Assembly (NCBI GenBank): GCA_016858145.1
Contig: JAEHOE010000042.1
Span: 496,001-560,000 of the forward strand
DNA from: Edaphochlamys debaryana
Lineage: Eukaryota > Chlorophyta > Chlorophyceae > Chlamydomonadales
Direction of reading: 5' to 3'
DNA length: 64,000 bases
Under the pieces are notes generated by a model. The model was not told where the DNA came from and searched no databases. It saw only the letters and a list, made by a program, of their open reading frames with translations. Made by a program: the position numbers and the translations under genes. Position 1 is the first letter of the stretch. The number at the start of each line of letters is the position of its first letter. Positions 43,441 to 55,071 of the stretch are shown one piece after another.

Positions 43441-46400
43441 TAAGGAGCCCAGGCTGCGGCCCCCCGCCGGCCAGCAGCCGCCCAGCCACGCCATCGCCTT
43501 GGCCTCCATGTCCGCCCACACCTCCCGCTGCCCCGACAGCGCGCGGCGGAGGCACGCCAGCACCACCACCGTCGCCCAGGCGTCGTCGGACAGGCCCGCG
43601 GGCCGCAGCGCCGCCGCCGCCGGGGCTGAGGAAGGCGAACCGTCGCCGCCGCCAGCTGACGTCAGCAGCTCCTCCGGCGGCACGCCCAGCGCCGCCGCCA
43701 GCTCCGGCCCGGCCCGCCAGTAGCCCTGGGTCGTGCGGCTGAGGTTGAGGTGGGCGAGCAGCGCCGAGCCGGTCAGGCGGCCGCCCGCCGCCGTCGAGGC
43801 CTTGTCCGCCTCCGCCACCTCCGCCGCCGCGGCGCCGTCGACGCCCATGTCGTCAGCGGCGGCGGGCGCCACGTCAGCAAACGGATCGAGGCCCATGCTG
43901 GCGTCGTCGTCCTGGGCTTCCTCGCGAAGGGCGGCGGCGGACTCGTAGGCCACCTCGGGTACTGGTGCGGCGGCGGCGGCCTGCTGCCGAGCGCGGATGT
44001 CCGCCGGCCGCTGCGACGGCGGGCCTCCAGGCCGCTGGGGCGGCATGGTGCAGGTGAGCGGCGGGCCGCCGGCGCCAGGGCCGCCGCCACCCATTGCAAA
44101 CTGCGGCGGCGGGCCGCCGGGCCGCTGCGGCGGCGCGCTGCAGGTCAGCGGCACGGCGCCGCCAACCGCCGGCGGCGGCGGCGGCGGAGCCGCCGCCTCC
44201 GCCACCTCCATGGCCGCATCGCCGAACAGGTCCTCGACCGGCGCGGCGGCGCCGCCGGCACCCTTGAGCATCCGCCGGGGCTGCGCGAAGCCGCCGGGCC
44301 TTGCCATCATTGCCATCTTGGGCATGGGCATGGGCATCATGGGCATGGGCGCAGCGCACGCCATGGCCATTGGCATGGCCATGTTGCACATGGCGACGCC
44401 GACCGGCGGGGGGCCGCCGTAGCCGCGGAAGGCCGTGGCGGGGGGCTGCTGGAAGAGCGTGCGGCCAGAGGGGAACTGCGGGTGGAAAGAGGGAGGAGGG
44501 ACAACGGAGAAGAGGGCGTTGTTGGGGCGAGTTTGAGTGACTGAGGGTCAAGTCAACTCCCACAACCCAACCTGCAGCGGCACTTCCACCACGGTCTCGG
44601 CTTCCGCCGGGTCCCGCCGCAGCGACACGCCCACACGAACCCGCCCCACGCACCCCCCACCCCCACCCCCAACCCCCAACCCCCAACCCCCAGCCCCCAA
44701 CCCCCAACCCCACCTGAAGCGGCACCTCCACCACGTTCTTCGCCGCCTCGGGGTCCGCCGGGTCCCGCCGCAGCGACACGCCCACACGAACCCGCCCCAC
44801 GCACCCCCCACCCCCACCCCCAACCCCCAACCCCCAGCCCCCAACCCCCAACCCCACCTGCAGCGGCACCTCCACCACGTTCTTCGCCGCCTCGGGGTCC
44901 GCCGGGTCCCGCCGCAGCGACACCCCCACCGCCGAGGTGTGGGGCGTCACCAGGTGCTCCGCCACCGCCAGCCGCACCACCGCGTCCTTGACGTCCCCCT
45001 CCGAGGGCGGCTCGTGCTGGGGGCTGCCGTCGGAGCGCAGGTGCAGCGGGCTGGTGCCGGCCTGGGAGGAAAGGTAAGGGTGGGAGGGGGTGTGGGTGGG
45101 AGGGTGGGAAGGTAAGAGAAGGGTTTCGAGTGTAGGACTGGGGACGTCAAAGCATGGCGGGGCGCGGCGCAGGGCATCACAGCACGGCGCAGCACGACAA
45201 AAGCACAGCACGGCACGGCTCGGCACGGCACAGCACAGCGCAGCACGCACCAGCAGCCCGCCGATGTAGGCCATGGCGTGCAGCACGGGCAGCGCCTCGC
45301 CCTCCTCCACCGCCGCCCCCGCAGCGGCACCCGCGACGGAGCCCAGCGGCAGCGATATGGACAGCTTGGCGGGCTCGGGGGCGGTGGCGGAAGGGGAGGC
45401 GGTGGATGGGGTGGTGGATGAGGTGGTGGCGGCTGAGGGCTCGGCGCAGTAATCGGCGGTGAGCTCGAGCGTTGAGTCCGGGTCACAGCTCAGGACCTCC
45501 ACCAGCACCTGGGGTTAGGAAGGGGCAGAGGGTGGGAGGGGCAGGGGTGCGAAGGACCGCAGGTAAGGGCATGGGAGGTGCGTCCGGCTGAGTGCCGCTT
45601 GCTCAAGCGGGCATGGCCAGGCCTAATCCTCTGATGCCCAGCAGCCGCAGCCGCAGCTGCAGCTTCAGCCAGCAGCTTGCTTGCGGTACCACCGTGCCGT
45701 GCCGCCCGCACAACGCGCTTAGTAATGCCGTACTCACGTGCAGGGGCTCGCCCGCGAACACGCGCTGCGGCAGCACATGGGGCGCGGGCTTGATGAGGGC
45801 GCCACGTGCGGTCAGGCGGGGGCGCAGTGCGGCGCCCTGCGCGAGTGCGGCCTTCTTCAGGAAGGCGGTCTTGGCGGCGATGGCCTCCTCGTCAACCACG
45901 TAGGCCGCCGCGCCCTGGGTCCTGAGAGGGGGAGAGGACGGGGGAAGGGGAGGACGGAGGAGAGGAGGGGAGGGGGTGGGTGATGGGTGAAGCGGAGATG
46001 CCGAGGACGCGAGGGTGCGGGGCTCGTCAAGTTGCGTGCATCTCATCCAATCCAGCCCAGCTCTACGGTCTAGGCTAGGGCGCTGCATGTGTGGCCGTCC
46101 AGCAGAGTCGGGTGCACTCCGTGCGGTCCGACACCGCCGTGCGTGTCAAAACCCTGGATCACCCCGCTTCCCCCCCGTCCCCCCCACCTGGTGGCCATGC
46201 CGTCCAGCAGCCCCCGGTGCACGCCGTGGCCAATGCCCAGGCTCAGCACGTGGGTCACTGTAGCGGCAGCGGCAGCAGCGGCAGTAGCAGCAGCCGCGGC
46301 GGCGCCCCCCTCCTCCTTGGCTCCAGCCGCCTCCACGTCAGCCTGGGCGCCCCCAGCTTCCGGCAGCTTCGCGGCCTTGGGCGGCGTGACTAAGTCGTAC

Positions 46401-49323
46401 ACGGCCTGCTCCTCGTAGCCGCTGATGCCGCCGTCGGTCAGGAAGATGATCTCGCGGCTGTAGCCGGGAGTCACGGGGCTGTGGGGAGGTGGGGAGGGAG
46501 GGAGAGAGGGAGGGGGGGCGTAGAGGATGTGTCGGTGTGCAGTGGAGGGTTGACCTTCGATAGGGGTCACAGTCAGTAAAGATGCTGACTCTAGAGATGC
46601 TGGGTCAGGAGTCTCTCTCGACGCACATGGGTGGGCAGGACTCAAACCCAAGTGACACAGAAGATTGCCGTACCTGTCGTAGATGTGCTTGAGGGTGGCG
46701 AGGATCTCGGTTCCGCCCATGTCGGCGTTGACGTTATTCTGAATCCACTCCACAGCCTGCTTCTCCGTCGTACCGTCGTACGGCCGGCAGCTCTCGTACA
46801 GCGATTTGTACGAAGATCCGAAGCATGTGACGTTGAACTTGACGCCCGAGTCCACGGGCAGATCTCGTACGAAGAAGAGGGCGGCCTGCGGGGTTGCGGG
46901 ATGTGTAGGTTGGCGCCTTGGTAACTCTCCCAGGGAGCTGTTCCCCCAGGCCAATGCCTCCCGTGGATACCAGTAGGCGCTCCCCACAATCGTACCCCAA
47001 TCACGGACCCATGCATCAGGCAAAGGAACATCAGGCGCAATGCATCACGCATACAGCATCAGGCAGGAAGCATGAAGCATTTGGCACCAGGATTCAGGAA
47101 CCGCTCGCTCACCTCTTGCGCCTGCTGGATCGGGTTGCCGCCCATGGATCCCGAGCAATCCACCACGAACCAGATCTCACGTGCCACGCCCTTGGCCCCG
47201 CCGCCGCCGCCGCCCTCTGCAGCAGCAGCCGCGGGCGGGGGGGCCTCGGGCAGGGCCGGGGGCACGAAGGTGGCGAGGACCACGGTGCGTGGCTCGCCGC
47301 CGCGGGAGGCGGGGGTGCGCTGGGCGCGGAGGCTGCTCCGCCTGGGGTGGGAGCCGTGGAGGTAAGGGTTTGGACGGGGGGTTCGGGCTCAGACGTCGTT
47401 GAGGTTCGACAAACGGGTCCCTGATCCCGCTCCCTCCCATCACGGCATGCAACGACGAATGGATCACTGTCTACCCCGCTAGCCGGAACCTTACGGCGAC
47501 GCCATGCACGAATCCCTATCCCTGCCCTCCACGAATCCTCACCGTGCGGCCGCGGGCTCCATCTCAATCAGGAGCGTGAGGTCCTTGGAAGGGTCCGCCA
47601 CCGCCTCAGACAGCGCCACGTGCCATGCACCGGCCCCTGCGCCCGCCCCCGCCGCCCCTTCCCCCGTCGGTGGTGGCTTGGTGAGGGTGATTGGCGACGG
47701 GGATTCGATGGACTTGATGGTGCCGGGGTCGGCAAGGACAGTCACCTGTGGAGGGCGGCATGGGCATGGGCATGGGTGGTGCGGGATGCGCGGGTTTGTG
47801 TCGGCAAACGGTTTACACGGAGTCGGAACATAAGCGCACGGACCCCCGGGTGTGCAAGCAAAGGCCCCCCTGGGTCCCAGCTACCTTGTACGAGAGTGCG
47901 TACGTGACTTTGTCTGTGAACTTGGGAGCAGAAGCGGCCACCTGCGGAGAGAGGGAGCCGGTGGTGAGTTTGTCCCGCCGTATCACCCACTCCTGTTGCA
48001 CTCAAGCCCCGATGCGTGCCGTCCATTCTGCGCCCCCGCCACCCACCTTGTCCAGTCCGACCGCCACGTCACCCGCAGATCCGATGTACGGCGGCACCCA
48101 CGTGGCGGTGTGGATCCACTCCAGGGTGCTCCCGAATGCGTCCAGGAGCCTTTGGGGATGGGGCAGGGGACGGATAGGGAGGCCAGGTAAACAGAGATAA
48201 GGGTGGGAGAGGCATGGCGACCGGCTCCCATCGTCTTATCTCGGCCCCGCCCTTTGGCCCTCGAACCCAGCCTGATCCCTGCATCCCCAAAGCTACCGCG
48301 CGCTCCGCACACGCCCTGCCCCAATCAGCCGCTCTAAAGACTGCTCGCGGGATCACGCCCCGCCCAAGACCTGTCAGCTCTCTACCGTTACCCCACCACA
48401 CCGTTCCTCCCCTGGCCCCCGCTCTTGCCCCCACCCCACCTGAGGTAGCCGAACTCCACCACCACCTCGGTGTGGGCCTCCAGGTTCCCTAGGGACACCT
48501 CGAACACAGAGGCCCCCTTCTCCTGCTGCGCCATGTGTACGGCACTGTGTCCCTGCGACACAGCTATGTCGTACTCCTCCCGGGCCTCCGCCCGGGGCTT
48601 GACCTTGGTGGTCACCTCCCGGTCACCGATGACGGCCCGGAAGCTGCGGAGGGAGGGGTGTGGACGGGGCAGGGAGGGATGAGGGAGGCGGGAGTGAGGA
48701 GGGAGGGCCAAGGTTGGCGCGTGAGGGTAGGGCCGTGGAGGGTAGGGAGGGTAGGGAGGGCAGGCAGTGGAGGGTAGGGTAGCAGAAGGTATCGGGGGCA
48801 CGGCCCAACAATGAGGGCCAGGCCCCTGGGATCTCCTCGTGGTCCAAGGAGACGTTCCGAGTCAATTCCTGGCTGGGACGCGTGAGGCTGGGCCTGCACT
48901 GGGCCCCCTGCCCCAAGGCCCAGGGTCAAAGCGCCCACCCTGCCCACCCACCGATACACGGCCGCCCGCGGTGGCAGCGGGAACTTGAAGACCGCTGTGC
49001 AATCTACATCAGCGATGTAGCTCAGCGTCTCCTTGGTGTCAGAGAAGGAGGCGTCAGCGTGGATGGTGGCGGTCTGCGGGGTCGGGGAAACACAAGATGC
49101 GAGGATGGTCGAAGTGGTTGCGGGTTCGACCTCGGTACGTTCTTGTTGCCACCGCTGGTGTCGATTGCTACAGCAGAAAGCGTCTACGGCAACGCACCAC
49201 GTCGCGGCGCTTGAGCGGAACGGGGATGGGCTTGGCATCTGGCTTCGGCTCGACGAAGAGCCCGCACGGCTCCGTCGTGGGCTCCGCTGAGCCGCTGAGC
49301 CACTGCCCAACCTCGATCGGCAT
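43402..49323 (-). CDS. VIT and von Willebrand factor A domain protein (VWA5A-like)
   Basis: Thirteen minus-strand exons give 1088 residues: 49323-49198, 49073-48952, 48643-48440, 48149-48047, 47941-47885, 47745-47543, 47341-47113, 46885-46674, 46478-46188, 45921-45738, 45508-45251, 45061-44858, 44475-43402. A VIT domain covers about residues 38-150 (CTAVFKFPLPPRAAVYRF, EAREEYDIAVSQGHSAV, VFEVSLGNL). A VWA domain follows from about 326 with an intact MIDAS motif, DCSGS at 332-336, and FLTDGGISG. The C-terminus has a Met-rich stretch (760-788), two LTC-x2-PPQRPGGPP repeats and an end (DDAWATVVVLACLRR, MEAKAMAWL) like VWA5A/PARP4 relatives. VIT-VWA proteins act in adhesion or protein-assembly scaffolds; the role here is unknown. 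No signal peptide is evident, so it is probably cytosolic. Confidence 0.82.
44575..44930 (-). repeat. Three tandem 142-144-bp units at a VIT/VWA exon end
   Basis: The end of exon 12 (encoding GVSLRRDPADPEAAKNVVEV, then PLQ and a GTGGGG donor) is present three times, with CACCTCC landmarks at 44867, 44723 and 44581 (CACTTCC). Each unit includes a C4CAA-rich intron tail. The two inner copies keep a GT donor or GTGGG but have no obvious acceptor. The unit furthest into the intron has a shortened coding part. Confidence 0.9.
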
Positions 49324-50050
49324 GGCTGCGACACGGGAGCAGCAAGGCTGGAGCTGGCGCGGTCGGTAACTGGTGCGCAAGATGCGGGGACTCGGGACTA
49401 CTCGGCGTTGCAAGATGTTTCGATGCTTGAGGAGCTGCATACAGGCTGTGTGTAGCGTTACTACTGAGGGAACAGCGTGGCGTGGCCTGTGTTATGTGTG
49501 CCTGAGTGCGGCCAACTCCTGTACGGCCCGTACGGTGCCGTGCGGCCCAGTGACGCACCATAGCTCCCCGCCGGTGGGCCCCATGACCACCTCCTCCTAC
49601 CAACTTGGCGGGGTCGGGTGCCTGGGCCTCAGCGGCGAAGTCGGGGGCTGTACCACACAGCACGCGTGCCGATGGGCGAGAACGGTCAGCGGAGGGCCGC
49701 GGCCTCCCGGGCCCAGTGACGTGTGAGACGGCCCCTTAGAACTCTGAATGCTTGAGGGCATCCCTGGCAGTGCTGGGGAGGCACGGGGGGGCGTCACGCG
49801 GCGTCGGGGCTGGTGTCGGGGCTGCCGCGAAGGCATGCTGGGTACTTGGCCCCACGCTGCTTGGTGCACATGCACTGCTTGTTCCTAGTGATAGCTAGTA
49901 TCAAGGTGTTTGCTTCACGGGCTTCTTACCGCTTCCTCAGCGCTCCTGCACAAAGCAAAGCGTTTGGCGACGATTTCCCCGCCAGCTCTGGTCTTCTTTG
50001 CTGCAAGCTTGACAACTGGACCCTACGTTACTAGTTAGCTGCTGGGAGGG
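49324..50050. promoter_or_regulatory. Divergent 5' region (VIT/VWA gene / RMND1-like gene)
   Basis: The 727-bp gap between two divergent start codons must contain both promoters. No exon or clear core-promoter motif was recognised. Confidence 0.4.
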
Positions 50051-53000
50051 ATGTCGGGGCAGAATGGTCCGCGGGAGAATAACTTCTTGCCAAAAGCGCT
50101 TCTGCGCCGTGCCGTCAGCCCCTCGGTAGACTCGAGGCGTGGAACCGTTGTTGCGCCGGCAATTATTGCAGCACAAGCCTCAAATCTCACCGCCATCGTG
50201 AGCTGGGGATGCGCATGCACGCGCAGATGGCGCCCTAGTTCGCGCGGTCCCGCCGCTTGCGGTTAGCAACCGTCCACGACGTTCAATAAGCACTAGTAAG
50301 GCTGCCTGATCCGGTTCCGAGACCAGCACGCCGCCCGAAACGTGCGGGCATCCCATCCCCAACCAATCCTTCCCACCCCTCCCTCTCCCTGCCCCTCCCC
50401 GCCCGGGCTTCCCACCCTTGAATGCACCTGCAGCCCGCTCCGGCCGCCAGCGTTCGCGCCCGGCGCTTCGTGCCTCTGCCGGATGCCAACAAGAAGCCAC
50501 AGATTGTGGCTGAGGAGCTGAACGAGGGCGAGGATGCGACGCTCAGCGACGTGCCCTCAGAGGCCCTGCCACCAGTCATGCAGAAGCGTGGGCGCATCAC
50601 GGTGGTGAGATCAGAAGGGAACATGAGGCATTGGATCTATCTGCATCTGCAACACAGCCAAACCAAACCTGGGTTCCGGCAGGGAAGCGGGCCTGAAGCG
50701 CGGCTGTTTGCACTTGGCCAGCTGGGTCGGTGCGCGGAAGCAGCCCGTGGGGCGGCATGCACATAGTATTTACGCACGCTCGCCCCACGTCTCCCGACCC
50801 AGATCACGGTGGCTGAGTCATTCAACCGCAAAGCCCTGGAGGCGGCGCTGTGTGCGCTCGCCGCCACGTCAGCGGCGGCGCCCTCCGCCGCCGCCGCCCC
50901 CGCCGCCATCAAAGGCCCCGGCGTCGCGGTCACCGGCGGCACGCCCTCCCCCACGCCCACCGCCGCCGCCGCCTCGGCCAACGCCGCCGCCGCCGCCGCC
51001 AGCCTCGCGGCTTCGCTGTCTCGATCCCACTCGGGCCCGGCTCCGCTCTTCACCACCCCGTCGCTGACGGCCGGGCTAGCGGGGAACGGGAACAACACGC
51101 CGCCAAACCGTGTGTCCACACCGGGGAACAGCACGCACGGGGCCGGGGCCGCGATGGGAATGGTGCCGGGTGCGGCGCACCTCATGAGTGGGGGTTCGGC
51201 CGCGCCGCCGCCGCCTATGCCGGTGCGTGGAGGCGGGGGGCGGGGGAGGTTGAGGAGGAGAGTTAGGGTTTGTGGGGCTTGGGGGCACGTGATGAAGCTG
51301 GGCTGGGGTGGGGCACAGGGAGGGGCTCCACGCTGAGTCCTCCGGGATGCGGGCGGAGGGAAGGGAGTGTGTATGGGGGGTCCACGCGGGGAAGGGGGCG
51401 GTGGGGTGGGAGCTTAGGCGCAGGACAGCGGGGACGCAGTGGACGGTGGGCACGAGGCGTGGTTCAATTCGGGTGCCGCCATGTGCCCCTTACCCCATCC
51501 ACCCTTTGCTCCCCTCCCCCTGCAGTCTGGCGGGAGCATGTCCAGCGGCGGCGGCAGCCCGGCCGTGACGACAGCCGTCACCGCGTACCCCGAGGTGGGG
51601 CCCGGAATGAATGTGGGGAAGGAGACAAGGACAATTTGCGGGCAATGCATTGAATGTGGGGAAGGAGGCAAGGGCTCTTCTTCTCGCCCGCCTCGACCTT
51701 CGTACTGAGGGCATTAGGCCGCGTCATAAGGGGATGCGGATGCGGCGCGGAGGCGCCTCGTGGGGTCGGGCAGGAGTAGCAAACCCGGCCTGCGATTGTC
51801 CTGTCGCAGATGGTGTACCGGACCGGGAAACCCGCCTGTGCTGGGCCTGCGCTGGGCCTGCGCTAGACAAATGCTAAGAAGTCAAACGGTCGGGTTCTCC
51901 TTCTGTCCTTTGCAGGTGGTGTACGCCCGCACGGTGCACGGCGAGGCGGTGGAGGCGCCCGGGGAGGTCTACTTCTTCGACTACGGTACGTGCGTGTCGT
52001 ACTGTACTGCCAGAAAAAGTCGGCGGTTTTCGCGTGATAAGTTCGGAGAGGGGTCTACTTGGGGACGGGCGCGTTGACTACGGTGCGTGTGTAGTTGTGG
52101 CGCGGACTCCGGATTCTCCCCCACTCCACCCAAGCCGGAAGTCTGCTCCCCCTTTCGCCCGCGCCTCCCGTGCTGTCCTCTTCCAGGCGTGGTGGCCCTG
52201 TGGGGCATGACCGAGTCTCAGGAGCAGGCGCTGCTGGCCTCGGTGCTGCGGTGCAGGGGCGTGGCGGTGGAGCCGCTGGACGACATGGAGAAGCAGGTGG
52301 GGGCGGGGGGAAAGCGGGGGGGAGCGTCCAGGGTTTGACACGTGGGGCGGGGCGGGGGAGGGGGAGGGGGGTGCACGAGAGCAAGTGGTCAAAGCGCACC
52401 CCAGCACTCGTGTCTACAGGGCTTGGCGATGGACGAGCCATGCCGCCCGCCTCCCGCCCACCCCCAAAGGCCGAGGAGATGCTGTTCGAGTACACCAAGG
52501 ACGCTCGTCCCAACATTAGTAATGACACGTGGACCATCGACAGCCGCCAGGCCAATGACCCCCTGGTGAGGGGCCAGAGCCGGGGGGGTACCCCCCTAGA
52601 GAGAGGGGTAGGGGCTGAGGGGGAGGGAGGGGGGAAGGGGAGGGAGGGGAGGGAGGGGAGGCTAGAGGAGAACGGCTACGCCAGGGCAACCGGCATGCTG
52701 ATGTTGTTGAAGACGGAGTGAGGAGGAGGGGCGGAGGTCAAGGAGGGGCGCGAGGGGAGCGGGGAGGGGAGGCCAGAGAAAAGAGGGAAGTGCCAACGGC
52801 GCGCTTGGTGGGAAAGGGTACAGGGCAAACGGGGAGAGGCGTGACGCCTCCCTTCCATCCCCCCCCTGTGTCAGGTCTCCGACGCCCGTCTCCGTGGCCC
52901 ACTCCACCAACCTACCCCCCCCTCCCTCTCCCCCCCCTGTCAGGTCAAGATGGCCATCTCCCATGCCGTGGCCCAGTCCACCAAGCTGGCGGTGTACGAG

Positions 53001-55071
53001 GAGCGCATGGTGGCGCTGGTGGAGGAGGTGGGGGGGGGGAGGGGGGTGCGGGAGCGTGTGTGTGTATGGGTGCGTGTGACGTGTGCCTCTGCGATGGGTG
53101 GTTCGGAGGTGGTGTGTGCGGCCACCATCGCCACCGCCAACCGCAAGCCGCTGTCAACCGCTGCCAACCGCTGCCAACCGCTGCCAACCGCCAACCGCAG
53201 GTCCGCGACGTGCCGAGTGAGATGGCGGAGAAGGGCTCCATCTCCATGAGCCGCCGCAAGGTGGCCAAGCTCATGGGCAAGGTGTGGAGGGGGAGGGGGG
53301 AGGAGGGGAAAGAGGATTGGCATCTTGTCGGAGCAAGACGTGTCTTGCCCGTCTCTTGGGCTCGCCCCGTGTGTCTCTTCCGGCGTTCGTCCCTGCAACC
53401 CGCGCAGCATGGCGTACCGCGCAGTACGGCGCCCTTGCTCCCCCACACAACCCTCAGCCCCCTCCACCCGCCCCTCCACAACCCCCTCCAACCCATCTCG
53501 TATCGTTTACAGCTCGCAATTATACCCCCCTCCAACCCCTCCTTGCCCCAGGTGTTTCTGCTCAAGGCCGCCGTCAACCTGACGGCCACCATGCTCGACA
53601 TCCCCGAGTTCTTTTGGCGCGCACCCGACCAACTGCAGGTGGGGGGGGGGGGCATGGCTGGAGGTTCGTGGGGAGCCCGTGGGGGGTGCAGATAGGGCGA
53701 GTGCGGAGCGGGGGTGGGGGGTGTTGTGCGTGGGGGTGGCGGCGGGAGGCGCACCCGACCAACCGCAGGTGGGGGGGGTTGGCTGGAGGGGGCGGGACAG
53801 GGGGTGGAACGGGAGCAGCAGGGTGTGCGGGTGGAAGGGGTGGAGCACGGACTCATGATGTTGACCACACCGTGTTCAAGGGGGTGCACCTCGGCACAAG
53901 GCAAGTGCTGACTCATTTGCCCCGTACTGTCCCTGCCGTACAGGCCCTGTACGAGCAGTCGTGCCAGTACCTCGACATCCAGACGCGGCTGGACATGGTC
54001 AACGCGCGGTTCATGGTGCTGCAGGTGGGCTGCCGTACATACATACGTACGGCACGGATGCACTTGGGGATTGCACGGGGAGCCGGGATGTGTGCGCACC
54101 GCTATGCACGGAAGGGGTTTGTGGGGTTGTTACCGGACGTGTGGGCTGCAAGGGACGACGTTTCGGACAGACGCACCTGCGAGCCGCTGTGGTCCAACCC
54201 CTCTGCCCTATGATGCCTCCTCTCCGCCCCTTTCCTCCTCCACCCTCCACCCCCTCTTAGAGGATGCTGGACATCTGGTCCAACCACTCGGCCCCTTGCC
54301 CCCTTAATACCTTGTCTCCTCCTTAACCCCTTTCCTCCCTTCGCCCTCCCCTCCCCCCCTAACAGCGCATGCTGGACATCTGGTCCAACCACTCGGCCCA
54401 CCAGCACCTGGCCCGACTGGACGCCACCATCATCGTGCTCATCCTCATCGAGGTGGGGGGAGGGAGAGGGGGGAGGGAGAGGGGGGAGGGGGGAGGGGGG
54501 AGGGGGGGAGGGGGGAGGGGGGAGGGGGGGCGGACGGGTTAGAGGGTTGGGGGGGGGGGGCAGAGGGGTAGAGGGGGAAGGGGGCGGAAGGGTTAGGGGG
54601 TGGGGGGCCGGAAAGACAGGTCGGGGAATGGGGATAGGGAAGGGAGTGTTGGTCCGGGCTGAAGGGGTGAGTATCGTTTAGAGGCAGGGTGCTGGTGAAG
54701 CAAGCTTGGGCGTGGGTGCTTCCGCTCTAAGCACTTGTCCGCCCCTCCGTGTGTCTACTCCCACTGCTCCCCAGGTGGTGATGGCGGCGATGGAGGTGGT
54801 GGGATTCATCATGCGGCGGCGGGGGTGGACGTACCACGGGCCCAAGCTGTGGGAGCTCATCTGGGGGCGACACCACCCGCACCCGCACGCGCACGCGCCG
54901 CCGCCGGGGGCCCTGGGGCTGGGGATGGGGCTGGGGATGGGGCTGGACGCGGGGCAAGGGGGGTGGGCGGATGAGAGCATGTTTGGGGCGCTCATCTGGG
55001 CCGGGGCGGGGCTCGGGGCGCTGATGCTGGTGGGGGCGTGGGGGGTGCACAAGGCGCGGACGGCGTGGTGA
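50051..55071 (+). CDS. RMND1/DUF155 family membrane protein
   Basis: Thirteen exons give 599 residues: 50051-50197, 50434-50604, 50803-51222, 51526-51594, 51916-51985, 52187-52296, 52470-52565, 52944-53027, 53201-53281, 53552-53638, 53944-54024, 54366-54452, 54775-55071. DUF155 features are clear: RITVITVAESFNRKALEAAL, YFFDYGVVALWGMTESQEQA, KMAISHAVAQSTKLAVYEER, KVFLLKAAVNL, LDIPEFFW, LYEQSCQYLDIQTRLDMVN, RMLDIWSNHSAHQHLARLD and the membrane segment TIIVLILIEVVMAAMEVVGF. RMND1 is an inner mitochondrial membrane protein needed for mitochondrial translation; yeast and plant relatives also sit in organelle membranes. The Arg-rich N-terminus (exon 1, PKALLRRAVSPSVDSRRG) could be a targeting sequence. 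Unusual additions are a 100-residue Ala/Ser/Pro insert after residue 120, a His-rich loop (534-541) and a second membrane helix near 570-592. Exon 1 is chosen by phase and is less certain. Confidence 0.85.
50594..50812 (+). repeat. Direct repeat flanking RMND1 intron 2
   Basis: The upstream exon ends ATCACGGTG|GTGAGA and the downstream exon starts CAG|ATCACGGTGGCTG. The 10-bp word ATCACGGTGG thus lies at both borders, giving the ITV-ITV doublet in the protein. Confidence 0.7.
52873..52990 (+). repeat. Decayed copy of RMND1 exon 8 start
   Basis: CCCCCCTGTGTCAGGTC...TCTCCGTGGCCCACTCCACCAA at about 52861-52910 resembles CCCCCCTGTCAGGTC...CATGCCGTGGCCCAGTCCACCAA at the real exon start (52933-52984). 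Confidence 0.6.
53141..53200 (+). repeat. CTGCCAACCG tandem repeat before an acceptor
   Basis: Four 10-bp units with variants run directly into the exon 9 acceptor of the RMND1-like gene. Confidence 0.8.
53616..53782 (+). repeat. Copy of RMND1 exon 10 end and donor
   Basis: GGCGCGCACCCGACCAACTG then CAGGTGGGGG (exon 10 end) recurs 120 bp downstream as GGCGCACCCGACCAACCGCA then GGTGGGGG. The following TGGCTGGAGG is copied as well. Confidence 0.88.
54187..54402 (+). repeat. Copies of RMND1 exon 12 start
   Basis: The exon 12 start (CGCATGCTGGACATCTGGTC then CAACCACTCGGCCC, 54366-54399) is copied at 54261-54294 with a TTAG border. A more decayed third copy (CTGTGGTCCAACCCCTCTGCCC) lies at 54187. 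Confidence 0.85.

Noticed and set aside
43750..44544. Long plus-strand frame opposite the VIT/VWA last exon
   Set aside because: It is Arg/Gly low complexity and a shadow of the Pro/Ala-rich coding exon on the minus strand.
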